Positions 7,786-16,944 of a stretch of DNA of 64,000 bases are shown one piece after another. The stretch is taken from contig CAJUCE010000014.1 of assembly GCA_910584865.1 (NCBI GenBank), forward strand, positions 1-64,000, read 5' to 3'. The notes below the pieces were generated by a model. The model did no database searches and was not told the DNA's origin. It was given only the letters and a program-made list of their open reading frames with translations. Every line of letters begins with the position of its first letter. Within the stretch, counting starts at the first letter, position 1. This stretch comes from an uncultured Acetatifactor sp. (GTDB lineage: Bacteria; Bacillota; Clostridia; Lachnospirales; Lachnospiraceae). The position numbers and the translations under genes are program-made.

Positions 7786-9501
7786 TCACACCCCAATCAG
7801 CGCATCAAACGTCCCCACCAGGTTCAGCCTCCCATACCCCCACTCCCGATTCGGATAAACCGTATCAAAATTTCTGGATGCCCCGCGGATAAAATAATTT
7901 TTGATCTCCCTGCTGGCCACCATCCTGTTATTTCCCTGAACCACCGCCCATTGCATAAACTGCGCAACTGCACCTGCCGTAATTGCAGCCGCAAGGGAAC
8001 TTCCTGTCTCTGCTCCCCGTATGGTGGATACATTTACTCCCGGCGCCGCGAAATCCGGATTTACAGCACCCGTCCTCGTAAATCCTCTGCCTGAATCGAT
8101 GTAAAAGCTGTTATTCGCCGCATTATAAGTGGATACACTGATAATATCTCTCGCCATAGCCGGTTCTGTCAATGTAATGTAAGGACTTGCCTCCAGAAAC
8201 TGAATCGGTACATTCATAAACTGAGTAATCGGCAGCCACATATGAAAAGTTCCATTGTAGCTTCCCCCAACTGCCTCCACAAAAAAGGTCCAGATACCCG
8301 GCGTAGGCAGCGACACACGAATTACAATCACTTCCTCACCGGACGCAGGCTCCACCAATGTCCCCGCTATGGTGATCCTGGTTCTCTCATAGATAAAGCT
8401 ATAAGTAATACTGCCCTGTATACCCAGCCGTATGGGCGGAATATTTTCCCCTCCCGGAGAACGGACAGATACAGTGAAAACATCCGGTACATTTCCCCAC
8501 AGTTCCAGAATAAATCCTTCTGCATTATCCGCCACCCTGATTTCAACAGGCGTACCCGCATCGCCTCCGGCCCGTCCTGTCTCCAGACTTCCCTGAAAAT
8601 GATGTCCTGCATTCCCCTCATTGCCCCCGCAGACTACCACAGCCCTGCTGCGCTTTGCCGCAATGATGTCCAGATAGCTGGGTAAAGGTCCGTTTCCGGC
8701 ATGATCTCCATAATTTGTACCCACTCCCAGGCAAATCACTACCGGTCTGCGAAACACTTGGGCAAACTGATCCGCATAATGTGCCGCCAGCATAATGTCA
8801 GTCTCCTCATACGCAGGTACTCCCGGAGGTATCATATAAAAATTACGCAAATACTGTTTGGCCTCTTTCAGCTTTACTACTACAATATCGGCGTCTGGAG
8901 CAGCCCCCACAAAGCTGATTCCGTTTCCGATTCTGCTCCCTGCCGCCACGCTTGCCATCGCACTCCCATGACCGTTCTCATCCCTGCTGGGTACGATGCT
9001 GTAGGGATCCTCCGCCTGAAGAGCCCGGTTGATCTCTTCCCTGCTGTATTCCGTCCCATAATAAAATCCTGCCGGAGGCACCCCACTTTGTATCGTCTGA
9101 TCCCAGATAGCCAGAATGCGGCTATTTCCTTCGTTATCCAGAAATGCCGCATTCGTATAGTTAATTCCCGTGTCAATGATACAGATTACCACTCCGCGCC
9201 CTGACAAATTCAGAGGCTCTCTCTGCACCTGCGTGATGCCGCTGACGATCAGGCTGTTGGGATCAAAGCCGCGGTTTACCGCCTCCTCCTGCATCAATCC
9301 GTACAGCTTTGGCACCCTTCTATAGTCAAAAATATAATCATTTGCATTTCGTATATCCGTCTCACTCAAATATACGATATTGTACAAATTTTCAATGTTG
9401 ATATAACACAGATCATCCTCATTTTCATCCAAAATACGGACCGGGAAATCCGTAATTACATCAAAATAATTATTGGAAAGAATCCTGTCTCTACAATCCA
9501 T
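7786..9501 (-). CDS. S8 subtilisin-like serine protease, Csp-like
   Basis: 571 residues without a signal peptide or membrane helix. The catalytic triad is visible: Asp110 (CIIDTGINY), His178 (ENGHGSAMASVAAG) and Ser502 (TGSSLAAAITAG). A long insertion between His and Ser forms a jelly-roll-like beta domain, as in the clostridial Csp proteases that process the spore cortex hydrolase, and in related stand-alone clostridial subtilases. The serine motif is GSS rather than the usual GTS, but the nucleophile is present, so activity is expected. The start is supported by AAAGGGA about 7 nt upstream. It is a single gene with a TATAAT 37 nt upstream. No cortex hydrolase gene (sleC) is nearby, so a germination role is not shown. 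Confidence 0.88.
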   Translation of the reverse strand: MDCRDRILSNNYFDVITDFPVRILDENEDDLCYINIENLYNIVYLSETDIRNANDYIFDYRRVPKLYGLMQEEAVNRGFDPNSLIVSGITQVQREPLNLSGRGVVICIIDTGINYTNAAFLDNEGNSRILAIWDQTIQSGVPPAGFYYGTEYSREEINRALQAEDPYSIVPSRDENGHGSAMASVAAGSRIGNGISFVGAAPDADIVVVKLKEAKQYLRNFYMIPPGVPAYEETDIMLAAHYADQFAQVFRRPVVICLGVGTNYGDHAGNGPLPSYLDIIAAKRSRAVVVCGGNEGNAGHHFQGSLETGRAGGDAGTPVEIRVADNAEGFILELWGNVPDVFTVSVRSPGGENIPPIRLGIQGSITYSFIYERTRITIAGTLVEPASGEEVIVIRVSLPTPGIWTFFVEAVGGSYNGTFHMWLPITQFMNVPIQFLEASPYITLTEPAMARDIISVSTYNAANNSFYIDSGRGFTRTGAVNPDFAAPGVNVSTIRGAETGSSLAAAITAGAVAQFMQWAVVQGNNRMVASREIKNYFIRGASRNFDTVYPNREWGYGRLNLVGTFDALIGV

Positions 9502-9537
9502 CCGAAATCCCTTTTCGTAGACTGATGCAATCGCTCT

Positions 9538-9543
9538 ATTATA
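9538..9543 (-). promoter_or_regulatory. Possible -10 box of the subtilase gene
   Basis: A perfect TATAAT on the minus strand 37 nt before the subtilase ATG. The hexamer 17 nt further up (GAACAG) is not a sigma-A -35, so another sigma factor or an activator may be needed. The short hairpin CAGAAA...TTTCTG beside it lacks a T run. Confidence 0.4.
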
Positions 9544-9597
9544 TGCAGAAACGGGCCTTTCTGTTCTCCATTCAATGCATGCGTATGAAAATCATAT

Positions 9598-11721
9598 CTA
9601 CATCCATGCCTCTTCGGCCACCAAAACTACCGCAGTACGCGGCGGAACCTTCAGCCTGCTTCCATATTGAAAGTCCGTCTCCCCTTCGATATCCTTTCCG
9701 TCCGCATATTCCACAAAGGTATTCACACAGACTCTCCATCTCAAATGTTCCGGCAGACTGGGCAGTTGTATCTCCAACGGTTTCCAATAGGCATTCATTC
9801 CGTAGAAGACAATATCATCCGCCGTATCCTCTTCATTTCTGCCCGCATACATAATGCCGATCAGCCTGCTGGTATAGTTAATTCTTGCATTCCAGGGATA
9901 ATCATTATGAATACTGATATCCGGGAAACCGCACTCCACCATTTTCATAGGCTTTCTCAAGACAGTATGCTTCTTCCGGAAAGCAATCATATACCGAAAA
10001 AAATCATGAATCTCCTCATACTCTTCCTGCCTGCTCCAGTCAAGCCAGGAAATAATATTGTCCTGACAATAAGCATTGTTGTTCCCGAACTGTGTATTGC
10101 AAAATTCGTCTCCGGCATAAAACATTGCCGGTCCGCGGCTGCACATAAGCGTCACAAATGCATTTTTCACCATGCGGCGGCGTAGCTTTTCAATCTCCGG
10201 ATCGGAGGTCTCTCCCTCCGCACCGCAGTTCCAGCTGTTGCCGTTATTATCTCCATCTGTATTATTCCACCCGTTTTTTTCATTGTGTTTGACATTATAG
10301 GAGTATAAATCATATAAGGTAAAGCCGTCGTGACAAGTCAGGAAATTCACTGATGCGCTCTGTCCCCGCTTCAATGAATCATACAGGTCTCTGGATCCTG
10401 TAATCCTGGTAATGGCAGCTCCCGCCATTCCCTCGTCTCCCTTAAGGAACCGGCGTAGATCATCTCTGTATTTTCCGTTCCACTCCGACCATCTGTTATA
10501 TGCCGGGAAATGCCCCACCTGATACAGACCCGCCGCATCCCATGCCTCTGCAATCAATTTGACCTTCCCAAGAATGGAATCACAGGCAATCTCCTGCAGA
10601 ATAGGCGGGTCTGCCATCGGCTCCCCAGTCTGATCTCTGGCCAGAATGGATGCCAGATCAAACCGAAAACCGTCTACACGGTACTCTGTCACCCAATACC
10701 GCAGGCAATCGATAATAAATCTGCGCGTCATGGGATGGTTGCAATTCAGAGCATTTCCGCAGCCACTGAAATTGTAATAATGACCGTCCGGAGTCAGAAT
10801 ATAATAGATATTGTTGTCGATCCCTTTGAATGAAAAATTAGGACCGTCTTCATTTCCTTCCGCCGTATGGTTAAATACCACATCCAGAATTACCTCTATC
10901 CCGTTTTCCTTCAATTCATAGATCAGCTGTTTCAGTTCATCCCCCTCGTGGTTATGCTCCACCACAGAGGAATATCCCGTGTTCGGAGCAAAGAAACAGA
11001 CCGTATTATATCCCCAATAATTATAGAGCTGTTCCCCCTCCACAATCCGGGCGTTCTCCATCTCATCGAATTCAAATATGGGCATTAATTCCACAGCATT
11101 GATTCCCAGATCCTTCAGATAGGGAATCTTCTGCCGCAGACCTTCATAAGTTCCCTTTGCGGTCACCCCCGAGGAATCATGCTTAGTAAATCCCCTTACA
11201 TGCATTTCATAAATGACCAGGTCCTCCAGAGGAATCTCCAGCTGTCTGATATTTCCCCAGTCAAAGTTATTTTCAACCACTCTTGCATGATACACAAAAT
11301 TTTCGCCTTCCTCCGGCCGCTCCCCCCAGTTCCTCTGCCCGGTTACAGCCTTTGCATAAGGATCCAGGAGGATATTATTCTTATCAAAAAGCAACCCCTT
11401 TTCCTTATCATAGGGGCCATCCAATTGAAATGCATATTCGAATTCCTCAATCTTCAGGTCAAATACCAACATGGAATAGGTATTTCCGATATGATAAGAT
11501 TCCGGAAATTTTAATTTTACAAACGGTTCTGTCTCCTGAGGATGAAACAGCAGCAGAGTACAACTCGTAGCGCCATGGGAATGAAGCGTAAAACTGACTC
11601 CGTTCGACGCAGCTGCCGCACCATCTCTATTGTAAAATCCCGGACGAACCTTAAAGCCGTTTATTTCATCCAGAGGCTGTAATTTTATACCCCTCTGTGG
11701 TCTATGGTCCACATAATCCAT
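9598..11721 (-). CDS. glgX: Glycogen debranching enzyme (GH13, GlgX/isoamylase type)
   Basis: Hydrolyses alpha-1,6 branch points of glycogen or limit dextrins. An N-terminal beta-sandwich (CBM48-like, residues about 20-130) precedes the GH13 barrel. Barrel motifs: DVVFNHTAEG, the nucleophile Asp in VDGFRFDLAS, the acid/base Glu in LIAEAWDAAG, and the stabilising Asp in TCHDGFTLYD. The C-terminal beta domain ends with PPRTAVVLV. Length (about 707) fits GlgX. Two ATGs six nt apart are possible; GAGGA sits 6 nt before the second (11721) but abuts the first (11727), so I prefer the second. No other glycogen gene is nearby, although a phosphoglucomutase lies at 43.5-45.2 kb. It follows the che-operon terminator, so it is probably transcribed on its own. 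Confidence 0.94.
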   Translation of the reverse strand: MDYVDHRPQRGIKLQPLDEINGFKVRPGFYNRDGAAAASNGVSFTLHSHGATSCTLLLFHPQETEPFVKLKFPESYHIGNTYSMLVFDLKIEEFEYAFQLDGPYDKEKGLLFDKNNILLDPYAKAVTGQRNWGERPEEGENFVYHARVVENNFDWGNIRQLEIPLEDLVIYEMHVRGFTKHDSSGVTAKGTYEGLRQKIPYLKDLGINAVELMPIFEFDEMENARIVEGEQLYNYWGYNTVCFFAPNTGYSSVVEHNHEGDELKQLIYELKENGIEVILDVVFNHTAEGNEDGPNFSFKGIDNNIYYILTPDGHYYNFSGCGNALNCNHPMTRRFIIDCLRYWVTEYRVDGFRFDLASILARDQTGEPMADPPILQEIACDSILGKVKLIAEAWDAAGLYQVGHFPAYNRWSEWNGKYRDDLRRFLKGDEGMAGAAITRITGSRDLYDSLKRGQSASVNFLTCHDGFTLYDLYSYNVKHNEKNGWNNTDGDNNGNSWNCGAEGETSDPEIEKLRRRMVKNAFVTLMCSRGPAMFYAGDEFCNTQFGNNNAYCQDNIISWLDWSRQEEYEEIHDFFRYMIAFRKKHTVLRKPMKMVECGFPDISIHNDYPWNARINYTSRLIGIMYAGRNEEDTADDIVFYGMNAYWKPLEIQLPSLPEHLRWRVCVNTFVEYADGKDIEGETDFQYGSRLKVPPRTAVVLVAEEAWM

Positions 11722-11785
11722 ATTCATTCCTCGCCTAATATCAGTTTTGCACCCTCAATATAGAAGCATACCCATTTTCCGGAAG

Positions 11786-11825
11786 ATAAAACCGGCGCCG
11801 TAGATATTTCAAATATCTACAGCGC
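11786..11825 (-). terminator. Rho-independent terminator at the end of the che operon
   Basis: On the minus strand GCGC plus TGTAGATATT pairs with AATATCTACG plus GCGC (one mismatch, about 13 pairs), followed by CGGTTTT. It lies just after the Hpt gene and before glgX. Confidence 0.75.
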
Positions 11826-11848
11826 TGTCATTCCTTTTCTATGAGAGT

Positions 11849-12202
11849 TTAATTCATATGGTTCTCAATACATGCAACAATTCCCTCCTGAACAGGAGCA
11901 ACCTTCTTCAAAAGTTCTCTGGCTTCCTCCGGTTTTCCATTCCGCAGCAAGCCCAGAATTTCAGTATACGACTCATAAATAGGAGTAAGGGAAAGATTTC
12001 CCGCCGTTCCTTTGATTGCATGCGCTCTTTCGATTGCCTCTGTACAGTCAGCCGCATCAAACTCCGTGTCTACCGCCTGGCTCTTCATCATCTTTACAAA
12101 GGATCCCAAAAGTTTTGTATACAATTTTTCATTTCCCATAAGACGTTTCAGGCCATCGTCCACATCTACGCCCAGCGTCCGCAATTCATCCAATAAATTC
12201 AT
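11849..12202 (-). CDS. Hpt-domain phosphotransfer protein
   Basis: A 117-residue stand-alone histidine phosphotransfer protein. The phosphorylatable His61 sits in RAHAIKGTAGNL, the standard Hpt helix motif, within a predicted four-helix bundle. Such proteins pass phosphate between receiver domains of hybrid kinases and response regulators. It is the last gene of the che operon, 57 nt after the MCP gene and before a strong terminator. Partners could be the two REC-HD response regulators upstream or the hybrid kinase at 45.4-48.5 kb; this is inference. No output or kinase domain is attached. Confidence 0.88.
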   Translation of the reverse strand: MNLLDELRTLGVDVDDGLKRLMGNEKLYTKLLGSFVKMMKSQAVDTEFDAADCTEAIERAHAIKGTAGNLSLTPIYESYTEILGLLRNGKPEEARELLKKVAPVQEGIVACIENHMN

Positions 12203-12259
12203 CTCTATATACCTCTTTCTTTCCTTCCTAAGGAAGTGTCCCTGTGCCGACGTTCCGGA

Positions 12260-13609
12260 TCAATACTTTCCAAAACCGTCCCCAAGGGATATTACCTGCT
12301 CATTAGCATTGGAAACAGGCGCTCCATACCCCGAAGATCCCCTGGAAGCCGTGCCCTGTCCGTTGCCCAGGTTATAGATGGATAACATCTCACGCATCCG
12401 GGATGCCTGATTGGACAATTCCTCGCTGGCCGCCGCACATTCCTCACTGGTAGCGGAATTCGTCTGTACCACCTGTGATACCTGTGTGATTGCCTGCTCT
12501 ATCTGTGCCACTGCAGTCGCCTGATAATTGGACGACTCTGCGATACCATTGATGATATGCTCGCTCTCCTTAACTACCTTGGAAATCTCCTCCATGGCCT
12601 TAGCCGTGTCATCTGCGATCTTGGAACCTGCATTCACCTTGTCGATGGAATCCTCGATCAGGACAGAAGTCTCGCTGGCCGCCTCCGCGCTCTTGGCTGC
12701 AAGACTACGCACCTCTTCTGCCACCACTGCAAATCCCTTTCCTGCCTCTCCTGCCCTTGCAGCCTCCACTGCTGCATTCAGAGCGAGGATGTTAGTCTGG
12801 AATGCAATATCTTCAATGGTCTTGATGATTTTGGAAATGCTCTCAGAAGCCTTATTGATATCTTCCATAGCGGCTACCATGCTCTGCATCTGCTCATTTC
12901 CCTGCTTTACATCATGAATGGCACGCCCTACGAGATTTGCGGCGGAATTAGCCTGCTCTGCATTTTCTTTTGTCTTCTCTGCGATCTCGTCAATAGAAGC
13001 CGTAATCTGCTGAATTGCGCTGGCCTGCTCGGTGGAACCCTGTGCCAATGCCTGGCTTGCGCTGGCCACCTGGGAGGAGCTCACTGTAACCTGGGATCCT
13101 GCATCACTGATATTGGTAAGCGCATTGTGATTGTCCTCCACCAGCTTTTTCAGGGAATGTCCCAATACGTCCTCCGGGGACTTGGGATTCACCGTCACGG
13201 TAAGATTACCGTTGGATACCTCCTCCGCAATCTGTGCCTGATACTTGATATTATCTACCACCTTGGTATATTCATCTACCAGATCACCGAACTCATCATT
13301 ATTGTACTTCTCAAGTTTTACATTCACATGCCCCTGCGCAATCTCCTTTGCGGCATCGGACAGCAGTATCAGGGATTTCTGGATGGTTTTAATCAAATCA
13401 TAGGCCACATACAATGTGATACCGATAGATATCGCCAGTGCAGCAATGGAAAAGATCATGGAATTCCTTGCCGCAGCATCCCTGGCTGCCTCCTCCGCAT
13501 GGGTAATCCTGCGCATGGACATAATTCCAAACACTGCATTAATCGTCGTCAATATGATAGGAATTAGAAATCCTCCTATCAGTCTGGTTTTTATTTTCAT
13601 GTCTTTCAT
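12260..13609 (-). CDS. Methyl-accepting chemotaxis protein with almost no external sensor
   Basis: 449 residues. Two membrane helices (about 9-31 and 49-70) are separated by only about 17 residues, so there is no extracellular ligand domain. A HAMP segment follows (about 70-125), then a second HAMP-like stretch and a long coiled-coil signalling domain. The conserved hairpin tip (AFQTNILALNAAVEAARAGE, then GKGFAVVAEEVRSLA) that binds CheA and CheW is intact. No CheR-tethering pentapeptide ends the protein. AGAGG lies 9 nt before the ATG. Its place between cheW and the Hpt gene suggests it is the dedicated receptor for this array and senses membrane or internal signals. Confidence 0.93.
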   Translation of the reverse strand: MKDMKIKTRLIGGFLIPIILTTINAVFGIMSMRRITHAEEAARDAAARNSMIFSIAALAISIGITLYVAYDLIKTIQKSLILLSDAAKEIAQGHVNVKLEKYNNDEFGDLVDEYTKVVDNIKYQAQIAEEVSNGNLTVTVNPKSPEDVLGHSLKKLVEDNHNALTNISDAGSQVTVSSSQVASASQALAQGSTEQASAIQQITASIDEIAEKTKENAEQANSAANLVGRAIHDVKQGNEQMQSMVAAMEDINKASESISKIIKTIEDIAFQTNILALNAAVEAARAGEAGKGFAVVAEEVRSLAAKSAEAASETSVLIEDSIDKVNAGSKIADDTAKAMEEISKVVKESEHIINGIAESSNYQATAVAQIEQAITQVSQVVQTNSATSEECAAASEELSNQASRMREMLSIYNLGNGQGTASRGSSGYGAPVSNANEQVISLGDGFGKY

Positions 13610-13622
13610 TGCAATCTACCTC

Positions 13623-14159
13623 TCATTCTTCACTCTTTTTTGGCTGATCCGCATCTGCAGGATCATCATCATACAACAGCTTTTCCGGATCCAGAAGCAG
13701 TTTCACGGAAGTTCCGACTTTGCCGATACCATATACATATTTATGATGTGCCTTGTCAGCGCGCCCTATGGTAGGCGGAGGCAGGATATTCTCCTCCTGG
13801 ATCTCAGCCACCTCTGCGATCTGTTCCACAATCAATCCCACTGTAGTTGATTTCACATTGATGACCAGTATACATGTTTTATCGTTATACTCGCAGGGGC
13901 CCTGCTTAAACCGCAGTCTCACATCCACAACGGGAATAATTCTGCCCCTCAAATTAATCAATCCCTTGATATAATCTTCCGTCTCAGGAATCTTGGTGAC
14001 CGCCTGATACTGAATGATCTGCTGTACATATTGAATGCCCAGACCGAAATACTCGTTTCCGGACTTAAAGGTCATATACTTTCCCTTCTGGGTATCCCTG
14101 CCGTCCGAACTTTCGTTTTCTTCGTCCTGCAATCCTAACAATCTGTTCGTCTCATCCAT
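13623..14159 (-). CDS. cheW: CheW chemotaxis adaptor
   Basis: 178 residues. Couples receptors to the kinase CheA in the array. The CheW fold starts around residue 28 (YMTFKSGNEYFGLGIQYVQQ) and includes the IKGLINLRGRIIPVVDVRLRF core, which holds the receptor and CheA contact surface. An acidic 25-residue N-terminal tail and a short acidic C-terminal tail (DDDPADADQPKKSEE) flank it, making it slightly longer than most CheW (about 150-165). It sits 13 nt before the MCP gene and 25 nt after cheA, clearly in the same operon. Confidence 0.95.
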   Translation of the reverse strand: MDETNRLLGLQDEENESSDGRDTQKGKYMTFKSGNEYFGLGIQYVQQIIQYQAVTKIPETEDYIKGLINLRGRIIPVVDVRLRFKQGPCEYNDKTCILVINVKSTTVGLIVEQIAEVAEIQEENILPPPTIGRADKAHHKYVYGIGKVGTSVKLLLDPEKLLYDDDPADADQPKKSEE

Positions 14160-14184
14160 ACGCTTACCGTCCCTTTCCCTTTAT

Positions 14185-16359
14185 TTATTCTACCAGCCCA
14201 GGTGCATCCAATATCAAAGCGATACTGCCGTCGCCCAGCTGTGTACAGCCGGACAAGCCCTTGACCTTTTTGATATAGGAAGGAATCGGTTTTACCACGA
14301 TTTCCTGTTCTCCCACCAGTTTATCAACCAACAGACAGATCTTTTTGTCCTCTACTTCAAGGATCAGCATCACTCCGTCTTCCACGGATTCCTGATATTC
14401 ATCCAGTCCATACCACCTGCCCAGGCGTATCACCGGGAAGCAATCCCCGCGAATCATCACGAACTCGTCGCCGTTGGGTTCATGGATCATCATATCTTCC
14501 TTCACGCGGATAAACTGCTTGATCACGCCTGTCTCCATGACGAAGGAGGAAGAACCCACCTCCATCACAATTCCGTCGATAATGGCGAGCGTCAACGGAA
14601 TCTTCAGACTCATGATGCTTCCGAAGCCCGGCGTACTCTCAATCTCCAGCGCGCCGCCGATAGCCTGAATATTCTGCACCACCACATCCATGCCCACGCC
14701 GCGGCCGGAATACTCCGTTACCTGCTCATTTGTGGAAAATCCGGGCAACGTAATGAACTGATATACTTCTTTATCCGTATAAGCGGCATCCGGCTTATTA
14801 TCGTCCAGAATTCCCTGCTTTCTGGCCTTGGCAAGAATTTTCTCCCGGTCAAGCCCTGTACCGTTATCCTCCACGCAGATCCATACCTTACCGGCCTCGG
14901 TTCTGGCCGAAAGCGTCACCTTCCCCTTCTCTGTCTTGCCCTTTGCCATGCGCTCTTCATCGGTCTCGATTCCGTGGTCAACGGCATTCCTTACCAGATG
15001 CATCAGAGGGTCTGAGATATGTTCAATAATATTCTTGTCTACCTCGGTGGTCTCCCCAACCATCACAAACTCAATGTTTTTTCCCAGCTTCCTGGACACG
15101 TCAAACACGATACGGTTCATCTTCTGGAAAGTATTGGTCAAAGGCACCATCCGCATGGACATAATCACATTCTGCAAATCCGTGGAAATCGATGCCAGCT
15201 GCGCCGCCGCCTTGTTGAAATTGTCAAGGTTCAGACCAGGCACCTTTAAATCCGAGCTCTGTAATACCACGGATTCGGATATGACCAGCTCTCCGATGAG
15301 ATCCATCAGCTGGTCCATCTTGCTGACATTCACGCTGATAAAGGAAGCCTTCTCTCCCTTGGGCTTATCCTTCGCCAGCTTCTTCTGCTTTCCGGGTTCC
15401 TTGGACTGAATGACAAAATCACCCGGAACAATCTTGGGTTCCTCTTTCTTCTCTTCTTTGGCGCCTTCTTTTGACGCCTCTTCCTTTGCGGCGGAAGCCG
15501 CCTCTATGACTTCTACGCTGGATTCCAGATCAATCTGCTGTGCCGCAGGCGCCTGATCCTCGCCAAAATCGAAGCCCAGAAGGAACTGATCGGCATCGCA
15601 CTCATAGACTTCAACCTTTTCGATATCATAGCCCACACCGATCAGGTTGCGTACCTCTTCCTCCGTGCATTGAGCCTGCAGCAGGATGCGGAACCCTTCC
15701 TTAATGATGGTCTCGCCGCTCTTCTCATCCGTCAGAATGTCTTCCGGCGAATACAGAATATCCTCTGCAATCTCTTTCAGCGCATACACCGTTTTATACG
15801 CATGAACATTCGCCATCTCCGTTTCCGGGAAAAAGGTGATGAAAATCTTGTAAAAACGGCTGGCACTTGTAGCCACCGGCGCAATGTAGAAATGTTTCGG
15901 CTCCTCATGTACATTTACAGGCGCCTCTTTTCCCTCCGCCGCCGCTCCTCCGTTTTTGATCTTCTCCAGAAACTTATCCAGATCTGCAATGATATTGCTG
16001 GCATCTCCGTCCGCCGGATCTCCGCTTCGGATCTTTTCCATTTCATTGGAGATGAAATCCTCTACTTCCAGCACATGTTCCACCAGCTCCACATGAGGGA
16101 CATTATCCGGATGCGACTCCCTCAGGTAAAAAAACACATCCTCCAGCTTATGAGAAACAGCCGTGATATTGTCAAACATCATAATTCCGGAAGAACCCTT
16201 GATGGTATGCATGGTCCGGAAAATCTCATTGATGCTGTCTTCGTCAAAGCAATCCGCATCCTTCTGTTCCAGAACCGTCTCCTGAAGCTGTTCCAACAGC
16301 TGGGTGTTCTCAAACAGATACATATCCAACATGCTTTCCGTATTAAAATCTTCAGCCAT
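14185..16359 (-). CDS. cheA: Chemotaxis histidine kinase CheA
   Basis: 724 residues with the full domain order. P1: Hpt with phosphorylation site His51 (RTMHTIKGSSG). P2: CheY-binding domain at about 155-255 (starts HFYIAPVATS). Then an acidic, Lys-rich linker. P3: dimerisation helices. P4: GHKL ATPase with N box (HLVRNAVDHGIE), G1 (EDNGTGLD) and G2 (GRGVGMDVV). P5: CheW-like regulatory domain to the C-terminus. All catalytic motifs look intact. The start ATG is preceded by AAAGGAGAAG. A 180 nt gap separates it from cheY upstream and holds no obvious promoter or riboswitch. It phosphorylates the CheY-like and CheB proteins encoded beside it. Confidence 0.97.
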   Translation of the reverse strand: MAEDFNTESMLDMYLFENTQLLEQLQETVLEQKDADCFDEDSINEIFRTMHTIKGSSGIMMFDNITAVSHKLEDVFFYLRESHPDNVPHVELVEHVLEVEDFISNEMEKIRSGDPADGDASNIIADLDKFLEKIKNGGAAAEGKEAPVNVHEEPKHFYIAPVATSASRFYKIFITFFPETEMANVHAYKTVYALKEIAEDILYSPEDILTDEKSGETIIKEGFRILLQAQCTEEEVRNLIGVGYDIEKVEVYECDADQFLLGFDFGEDQAPAAQQIDLESSVEVIEAASAAKEEASKEGAKEEKKEEPKIVPGDFVIQSKEPGKQKKLAKDKPKGEKASFISVNVSKMDQLMDLIGELVISESVVLQSSDLKVPGLNLDNFNKAAAQLASISTDLQNVIMSMRMVPLTNTFQKMNRIVFDVSRKLGKNIEFVMVGETTEVDKNIIEHISDPLMHLVRNAVDHGIETDEERMAKGKTEKGKVTLSARTEAGKVWICVEDNGTGLDREKILAKARKQGILDDNKPDAAYTDKEVYQFITLPGFSTNEQVTEYSGRGVGMDVVVQNIQAIGGALEIESTPGFGSIMSLKIPLTLAIIDGIVMEVGSSSFVMETGVIKQFIRVKEDMMIHEPNGDEFVMIRGDCFPVIRLGRWYGLDEYQESVEDGVMLILEVEDKKICLLVDKLVGEQEIVVKPIPSYIKKVKGLSGCTQLGDGSIALILDAPGLVE

Positions 16360-16539
16360 ATACTTCTCCTTTCCTCTCTTATCTCTGTATCAATACGGGA
16401 TTTCTCATCCGGCAGATTCCGGAGATTCCCTCCCTCTCCCTATACTCAAGACCGCCGGAATTTACTAATCTGTTCAGAACCAGCATATGAGGCCGGCAGT
16501 CTTTCATTGTAGGTTACTGCAAATCTCATTGCCGTACAG

Positions 16540-16932
16540 TCAAATCAGGTTCAGCTTCTTCATTGCCTGCTCAAAACGCTCCTGATCGATAGGCTTTCCG
16601 GAATATATGGTACATCCCAGCTCGAATGCCATCTTCACATTCTTCTCCTCATTCAGTGCCGTGGTCATAATCACCTTCACCGCTTTGTCTTCGGAAATGT
16701 TCTTCTGCTTCTCCAGATTACGAATCCCCATCAATGCCTGATATCCATCCATAACGGGCATCATAATATCAAGGCATACCAGATCATACGGCTCTCCGTC
16801 TTCCAAAGCCATCATAAATGCATCCACCGCTTCCATTCCGTCTACAGTGATATCACACTCACCATACTTTGAAAGAAATCCCGCCATAAATTTTCTCGTC
16901 GCGAAATCATCTTCCGCCAATAGAATCTTCAT
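16540..16932 (-). CDS. CheY-like single-domain response regulator
   Basis: A 130-residue receiver domain only. Acidic pocket Asp8-Asp9, phosphorylation site Asp55 (CLDIMMPVMDGY), switch Thr (MTTALNEE) and Lys113 (SGKPID). GGAGATAGAGC precedes the ATG. It lies 12 nt after cheB and 180 nt before cheA. It is probably the diffusible output of the CheA array, or a phosphate sink. Whether it binds a flagellar motor cannot be read from the sequence, since no switch genes are in this window. Confidence 0.93.
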   Translation of the reverse strand: MKILLAEDDFATRKFMAGFLSKYGECDITVDGMEAVDAFMMALEDGEPYDLVCLDIMMPVMDGYQALMGIRNLEKQKNISEDKAVKVIMTTALNEEKNVKMAFELGCTIYSGKPIDQERFEQAMKKLNLI

Positions 16933-16944
16933 GCTCTATCTCCT

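Noticed and set aside
12557..13567. Plus-strand frame of about 336 codons
   Set aside because: It is the reverse complement of the MCP coiled coil; its Cys/Leu/His-rich composition is an artefact of that repeat pattern.
16360..16539. c-di-GMP riboswitch or extra promoter in the gap before cheA
   Set aside because: The GEMM signature (CAGGGCAAACC, GAAAGG, GGGACGCAAAGCC) is not present, and no -35/-10 pair fits.
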